A program made the position numbers and the translations under genes. The notes beneath the pieces were generated by a model. The model had not been told where the DNA came from. It searched no databases and saw only the letters and a program-made list of their open reading frames with translations. DNA of 64,000 nt from Capitulum mitella (lineage: Eukaryota; Arthropoda; Thecostraca; Pollicipedomorpha; Pollicipedidae): the NCBI GenBank assembly GCA_030062745.1, contig CP099846.1, positions 5,704,001-5,768,000 of the forward strand, given 5' to 3'. Shown one piece after another: positions 58,680 to 64,000 of this stretch. Numbering within the stretch: the stretch's first letter is position 1; each line of letters opens with the position of its first letter.

Positions 58680-60626
58680 GAGGCGGCCGACACGCAGCGC
58701 TGCCGCGACTTCACCCTGCACCCGGGCCGGACGGCGGCCGGCCGGGCACCGGGTCCAGTGTCGGCTGGACGCCGAGCGCCGGCTGGCCTGCATCCGCCAC
58801 CGCGCGGCCACGCACCTGCTGAAGGCGGTGGTGTGGCGCGCGCTGGCCGCCGCCACAGACGTCCAGCGCTGTGGACGGCGACCACCTGCGCCTGTGGCCA
58901 GCTTCCAGGGCGCCATCAACGCCGACCGGATCAGGACGGGACGGCAGGTGGCGCGGGGGCCGACTGGCTTGATAGGTGTGTTTATCGTCAATGCTTAAGC
59001 TCATAATAGTGCTTCTTTACTCTTTGTTGCTGGAAACTGACCGCATTATTTAGCAGTCATTCTCATTTTCGCATAGCCTGAAGCCAGCGACACTGTCACG
59101 TGTCGTGAGAAATGCCCTTGAGCATTCAATGCATGTTTTCAGTATGCCGTTTATCTACCCGTGTTGGTTTCTCCGGGCCCGGCAGGTGTCCGAGTGTGAG
59201 CGCCTCGTCTCGGAGTGGTCGGCGGCGGCGCTGGCTGTGTTCTATTCAGGGCTGACGCTGAGGACGGCGCTGCGGGACGGCGGCGTCATCCTGCTGTCCG
59301 GCGCGGTGAGCTCGGACCCGGTGCGACTTGTGCGCGTGCCGGGCGTCTCGGCCGAGCCGTGCTGCGGCACCTACCTGCGACGCACTGACGACCTGGCCGG
59401 TCTCTGTGTGATGGAGCGGCGTTCGGGCGGCCTGGGCGTTCGCACGCTGCGGGCCGTGGCCGGGCCGGCGGCGCGGGCTGCCCACGAGGCCGGCCGGCGC
59501 GCTGCAGGTCGCCCGTCCGTTGGCGGTCGGTCAGCGGACGTCGGCCGAGGCGCGCCCCATGGCGGAGGCGGCGCCGTTCCTGCGGAGCTGCAGCGCGTGC
59601 TGGACAGGGTCGGAGACGCCGTCAAGGCTCGGCGGGAGAGAGATGTAGTGTAGATGAGGGTGATGAGGGTGTGATTCCGTCTTGTGCTTTTGTACGTTAC
59701 AGAAACTGTTCATGACATTGTTTGTTTGAAGCGTTTTGGTGCATCGCTGTACAACACTATCCCAGCACCTCATTCCTCCGTTATTGCCTACTTGACGTTG
59801 TGTTATCCCGGACACCATTATATGTAGGACATTGCCTGAGAGTCTCAACTTCTCGAAACTTAACCCTCGCTGGACGGGAGGTATTTTCATTCGCACCGAC
59901 GATGACGGGGAGGGGTGGTAGACATTTCCCGCCTCTCGCCATTTGCCTCCTAATTGGGCTAGCGCCACGGGTCAAAAAACAATCGATAGCTGTGTCCCCA
60001 AGGAATCACACTGTCCCCCGCCTGACCCTTTCAGGTTAACCAGTTACCTTCCAGGCCAATTCAAGCTTTATGTTCGGTAACATTGAGTTGATTTTCAGGA
60101 GTTGAAACGGCTCATTTGGGGTCAGATAGGCCCAGAATCGTCTCCATTATGATATTCAGCATTAAAAACTAGTAAAGGGACGTTGAAAAGTCAGGGAAAG
60201 TCATCTTCGGTCTTTGCCCTCGTTTGACTTTGAAAAGGTGCGGTACGAGGAGCTTCCAGTTACACAGACAATGCGACGCGTCTGTAAACGTGCGTGTCGA
60301 GATCCAGTCTGTCGTATGCACATCCAGAAAAATAATCAGCCTAGTATCGTCCGAGCCGAGATGCCACAACGTGCCGGCCTGGTCTGTTACAGGGCGCTGC
60401 GCCGCTGTCGGCCGCCGCCCGGCTGGAGGGGATCGCGGACGGTGTGGCCGGCGAGCCCGTCACCTGGTCCGACCCGGTCCGGACCGCCGGTCTGGCCATC
60501 ACGGCCCGACTCGGCCGGCTGGTCGCGCCACTGTTGATGCGGCTTACGGACTGCATCAGCGCTGCCGTCAACCGAGTCAGAACAGAGGTTCGGATCACGG
60601 ACTGCATTGGCGCTGCTGTCAACTGA
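58680..60626 (+). pseudogene. AARS2: Mitochondrial-type alanyl-tRNA synthetase, 3' half (damaged)
   Basis: AlaRS charges tRNA-Ala and hydrolyses mischarged products in an editing domain. Pieces on the plus strand: DTQRCRDFTLHPG (about 58690-58730), GHRVQCRLDAERRLACIRHR with ATHLLKAVVWRAL (58745-58850), SAVDGDHLRL in a shifted frame (about 58870-58900), ASFQGAINADRIR (about 58900-58940). After an intron ending CGGCAG at 59185 comes VSECERLVSEWSAAALAVFY through SDPVRLVRV, EPCCGTYLRRTDDLAGL and GVRTLRAVAGPAARAAHEAG (59186-59500). A last exon starts after TTACAG at 60393 (ARLEGIADGVAG, ITARLGRLVAPLL) and stops at 60626. At least three frameshifts occur. The editing-site metal ligands are altered: HHTATH-type reads HRAATH and CCGTH reads CCGTY. 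The class II catalytic half is absent upstream. Probably a partial duplicate or decayed copy; assembly error is a weaker alternative. Confidence 0.75.
59860..60240 (+). mobile_element. Family D TTAA element, 5' fragment in AARS2 intron
   Basis: Starts TTAACCCTCGCTGGACGGGAG. It follows 22973-23684 through GCCATTTGCCTCCTAATTGG, AACAATCGATAGCT and CCCAAGGAATC, and fades out at about 60240 without a right terminus. It lies between the second and third AARS2 segments. Confidence 0.65.
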
Positions 60627-60760
60627 GGAATAACAGAGAGACTGCCTTGGAGTTTCCGTTAACTAAAAGGAAACGGAGGAACGGCTGCAGGACAGAGTCA
60701 GCGCTGCCGCAGCTGAGATAGAACAAAAGGCTGGCTCGTGTACTGCATCAGCGCTAATGG
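60540..60760. repeat. Short degenerate direct repeat (ACTGCATCAGCGCTGCCGTC)
   Basis: The phrase recurs with changes near 60549, 60601, 60690 and 60740. It provides the last codons of the AARS2 remnant, so the original stop may have been displaced by the repeat. Confidence 0.55.
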
Positions 60761-61129
60761 CAGACAAAAAAAATCGTTTTTCAGCACCGTTGCGATGTCG
60801 CAAGTGATATGATTCGTGTGCGATGAGCAGATACGATGCCTTCTGTAAACGTTCAGCAGTCGATCATGGAAATAATAGTGCATATGGTGATGTAGTATGG
60901 TGCATATGGTGCTATCGATCTGTTTGCGATGGCTGATTTTCGAGAGAAAGACCATCAGCCCAGTGTTTATGGCAGCGGGTTGTCCTTAGCGGTAACACCA
61001 GTTGATTTCATGCCGGATGAAAATGCTCCTTGGGTAAATAAATATAAGGTTTTGAAATGTTGCTGTCAATGATTTATAACATCATAAACTGAAGCTCACT
61101 GAAAGACTACACATTCGGCTGAACCGTCC

Positions 61130-61260
61130 GGCACTCGGCGTCTCGATCAAGGGATTCTCGGTAAGAACGGCGTCTCGTTCAGAGAAATCGCGGGAAAATT
61201 GCAAGCATCGATCCGGAGGAGCTCAGCGACGACCGCGCTGGCTGGAAGCGACGACTGACG
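61130..61260 (+). pseudogene. Possible Tc1/mariner helix-turn-helix fragment
   Basis: One plus-strand frame reads NGVSFREIAGKLQAS, like the first helix-turn-helix of Tc1-type transposases. Nothing else of such a protein follows, and no TA-flanked termini were found. It could be chance. Confidence 0.25.
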
Positions 61261-61639
61261 CCGCCGAACAACAAACAGTAGTCCGAGCAGGGTGCGGACG
61301 AGCACCACCTTCCGACAGATACAGTGAAAGCAGTTATATCAAATGATAGGCTCATGACGAGGCAGGTCGCCGGCAGTGCAAGAAAAACCTCATGGGGTGG
61401 TGGAGTGGTACTTGCCACCCCACAGCGAGGGCCAGTGGACGGAGCTACGCAAAAATAGGGTGTTTCAAACTTATGTTTAAATGGTCCGCACTCATTGTCG
61501 TAGGAATACCCAGGAAAGGGAGGAAGGGGTAGGCAAGCAAAGCCACTTTTTCCACAGGGCTAATGTTATATTTCTCAAAAAGGGGAGAGGGACATGGTCC
61601 CGGTCTCCCTCCGTTCCTACGTCCATGTCTGTACTGATT

Positions 61640-62690
61640 GACGTTTGACATGGACATTCAGTATTTCAAAAAGTAAAGTTCTGCATACCCGTCTTAGCGT
61701 ATTTTACTTCCGAATACTTAGATCAAACTTCATCAGACCGTAAATTTAAAGTTCCATCGATAATGATCCTCTTTAACGACCTCCGAATTTGACCTCACGT
61801 ATTTAAGAAAGTTGGTTCCAAAAATAGCATCCTCACCTTAGTTTTCTGACTTTTCAGATACTTAGGCCAGGCTCAGTCATCCTGCCAATTTCCAGCCAGA
61901 TCGTGGGGATCCTGAATATTAATCCACAAAATGGTGTAACAGTAATCTCTGATATCCCAGAAGGTTCCAACGTCCGCCTTAGCTTTTTGGGCTTTAAAAT
62001 GGCGAGATCATGCTGCAATGGTCTACTAATTTCCAGCCCAACCCAAAAAGTGGTCCGTTTTAATAACCTTGAACTTTGACCTCCGATATTTCCCAAAGTT
62101 TCCCATGTCCACCTCAGCGTTTGGAGTTTTGAGATCCTTAAGCCAAGTTCTATCGGAATGCCAATTTTCAACTAGATCGTAAAAGTCTTGAACATCAATC
62201 TGTAGAATGGTATAACTTTGACCTCTGATATCTCAAAAAGCTACAAATGTCCACTTGCGCTTTTGTGGTTCTAGAATGCTTAGATCAGCCTTTATTAGCG
62301 TGTAAATTTTCAGCTCAGTCAAAGAAGTTTGCTTAAATGACCTTGAACTTTGACCTCTCAAAATTCAAAGTTTGTCTCAAAGTTTGATCTCTGATATTTC
62401 AAAAAGTTTTCAATGTCCATCTTAGCTTTTGGAGTTTTGAGATGCCTAAGCCAAGTTCTATTAGTTTGCCAATTTTCAGCCAGATCGTGAATCTTGAATA
62501 CCATTGTATAAAATGGTATAACCTTGACCTTTGTCATCCCAAAACGTTACAAATGTCCACCTTAGCTTTTGTGGTTCTAGAATGCTTAGATCAATCTTTA
62601 AAAGTGTACAGATTTGCAGCTCGATCGAAACAGTCTGTTTAAATGACCTTGAACTTGGACGCTAATGTTTCAAGAAATTTTCATTGTCCA
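61640..62690. repeat. Degenerate tandem array, second block
   Basis: Same array as 54090-57600. Unit markers (CCAATTTNCAGCCAGATCGT) occur at about 61891, 62161 and 62469, giving a 270-308 bp period. Several units contain the intact TTTGCTTAAATGACCTTGAA phrase, the empty-site version of the Family A insertion site at 56276. Confidence 0.82.
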
Positions 62691-62694
62691 CCTT

Positions 62695-63215
62695 ACCCAG
62701 CCAGCAGTCCCTAATGGGACCCATGTGGGCTGCATGTGGGGCAAGTGGGATTATGTGGCCATGGGCTGCAGGTGGGCTCTTATCTGGGCTTCATATGGGA
62801 CCTAGATGGACTGCCCATATTTTGTGATGTTCTTTTGATACACCTGCGATATATGCGATTTGTGCGTCCTCGTTGCGTACTACGCGAATAATCTCCACTG
62901 GCACCAAAATTGGAATGAATACTAATGTGGGCTTGATATGGGCTACATGTGGGCCAGCTGGGCTCATGTCAACATGGGGTGCAGGTGGGCTTGTATTTGG
63001 GCCCCATATGGGACCCAGATGGGCTGCCCACATGCTATCATTCTTTTGATACGCCTCGAGTGTTTCCGATTTGTGCTCCTTTGTTGCGTGATACCCGATA
63101 ATTCTTTACAAATGGCAAAAAGGAATAAATGTAAATGTGGGCTCCATATGGGTTACATGTGGGTCAACTGGGCTCATGTCGACATGGGATGCAGTTGGGC
63201 TGGTGTATGTCTCTA
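62695..63215. repeat. Tandem ~210-bp repeat rich in CATATGGGACCCAGATGGGC
   Basis: Three units (about 62705, 62930 and 63138 onward) carry GTGGGCT, ATATGGGACC, TGGGCTGCCCA and TTCTTTTGATAC in the same order; the third is truncated. The GGGCCCATATGGG-style phrases are familiar from repeats in fish and marine invertebrates. Spurious frames rich in Met, Trp and Gly arise from it. Confidence 0.8.
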
Positions 63216-63858
63216 CTGAAAGTAAACACACTCCATTGTTAAAATGGCTCTTCCGAGTCTCGCTTCAAAGTCAAAAAGAAGGGCATGTTAAAAACGACAC
63301 TCCGGAAACACACAAATAAAAACACATAAAAGTACACAAACAATAAAGTTCAGATCCAGCACTCCCAATTTAAGTCTACTGTAACTGGTAAAAACGTAAT
63401 CCAGATGACTAAACGGTGACGTCCTCAAGGTCAAAATAGTGCATACATTGAAACTGATCAACTGTTCATATTCACGTCTTCAAAAGTAGTGCAGTCGATA
63501 TTTGCCAATATTCGTTGTTTGAGCACTATATAGAAATGTGAAACACTTGGTGTATGCAGGAAAACTGATGCACTTCCAGTTACGTAACAACTGCAATGTT
63601 CTCCATAGAAACCTAGAATGCAAAGTAAATGATCGTGGGCATTACTCCTCAGAAGGTGAAGGATATCTGTGAAGACATAACGCTAAACTGAAAGCACCTT
63701 GTGGTTATCTAAATAATGACGTAAAAATTTGGTGCCTAGCGAGGTATTTAAGACCATGGTGACAGTTCACGTACTTCACAAATCGTAGCCCCAAAAAAAT
63801 CGAAACTAAAAATTCAAGCCAGCCTATTTTAGAATGACTTGTCACAGTAGGTACTCAC
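63216..63858. other. Non-coding stretch
   Basis: AT-rich and no gene seen. If the minus-strand exon at 63859-63955 is real, this is its downstream intron. Confidence 0.45.
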
Positions 63859-63955
63859 ACAATCACCGACGACGACTCGATCTCCGCAATGTAGTACAGA
63901 ATCACAGAAAGCACGAGGTTCCACAGCCATGCGCAGTAGTGTGGCCGGGAGGGCT
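63859..63955 (-). CDS. Candidate internal exon of a membrane protein
   Basis: On the minus strand, TTTTCAAG is followed by an open frame reading PHYCAWLWNLVLSVILYYIA and then EIESSSVI, ending at a good donor GT|GTGAGTACC (63858). The hydrophobic stretch is long enough for one membrane helix. I do not recognise the protein. The rest of the gene would extend beyond the window to the right (5') and possibly into 63216 leftward. A chance open frame of this length is quite possible. Confidence 0.35.
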
Positions 63956-64000
63956 CTTGAAAATGGCCGCCAAATGGTTACAGATTATGGCATGCTAGAT

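Noticed and set aside
62791..63219. Met-Trp-Gly-rich frames
   Set aside because: Arise from the CATATGGG tandem repeat.

Overview
This window is nuclear DNA from a multicellular eukaryote. It has spliced genes with GT..AG introns, hAT, piggyBac-like and Ty3/gypsy-like remnants, a non-LTR reverse transcriptase, microsatellites and minisatellites. There is nothing prokaryotic: no operons and no ribosome-binding-site organisation. The mixture suggests an invertebrate, perhaps a marine arthropod such as a crustacean (GC-rich host exons in an AT-richer background, a TTAGG-like interstitial tract, ubiquitous TTAA elements). I cannot name a species.

Layout. 0-7 kb: hAT-type non-autonomous elements, one with an 8-bp target duplication and a younger 1.2-kb TTAA element nested inside it. 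7-11.4 kb: a decayed piggyBac element split by a LINE reverse-transcriptase fragment. 11.4-25.7 kb: mostly dispersed repeats, including a hAT MITE with a perfect 8-bp TSD and several ~1.2-kb TTAA-flanked elements. 25.8-31.7 kb: remnants of a gypsy-like gag and a hAT (ZMYM1-like) transposase, both on the minus strand. 32-37 kb: more TTAA elements, two of them abutting at a shared TTAA. 37.17-41.90 kb: a 4.7-kb DNA transposon with ~590-bp terminal inverted repeats. It carries a three-exon gene for a DFAENY/CDG-type protein that looks like a transposase of a superfamily I cannot assign. 47.3-50.0 kb (minus): the host gene MCMBP. 50.5-57.5 kb: nested TTAA elements, a foldback-like element and a tandem array. 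58.7-60.6 kb (plus): a damaged copy of the 3' half of mitochondrial alanyl-tRNA synthetase (AARS2). 61.6-63.2 kb: tandem arrays. The right edge holds a candidate membrane-protein exon.

Themes. At least four related-looking families of ~0.7-1.3-kb non-autonomous elements all begin TTAACCC and end GGGTTAA, carry a G-tract/C-tract palindrome just inside each end, and several are loaded with AGGTCA/TGACCT half-sites. Two of them sit inside a tandem array whose neighbouring units preserve the empty TTAA site. The likely mobilising enzyme is of piggyBac type, and the only piggyBac copy in the window is dead. The most novel item is the long-TIR element: its protein belongs, as I remember it, to a widespread group usually annotated only as uncharacterised, and here it lies inside clear transposon boundaries.

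All coordinates were read by eye. Splice junctions and element ends at named motifs should be right to within a few bases; ends described as approximate are not.
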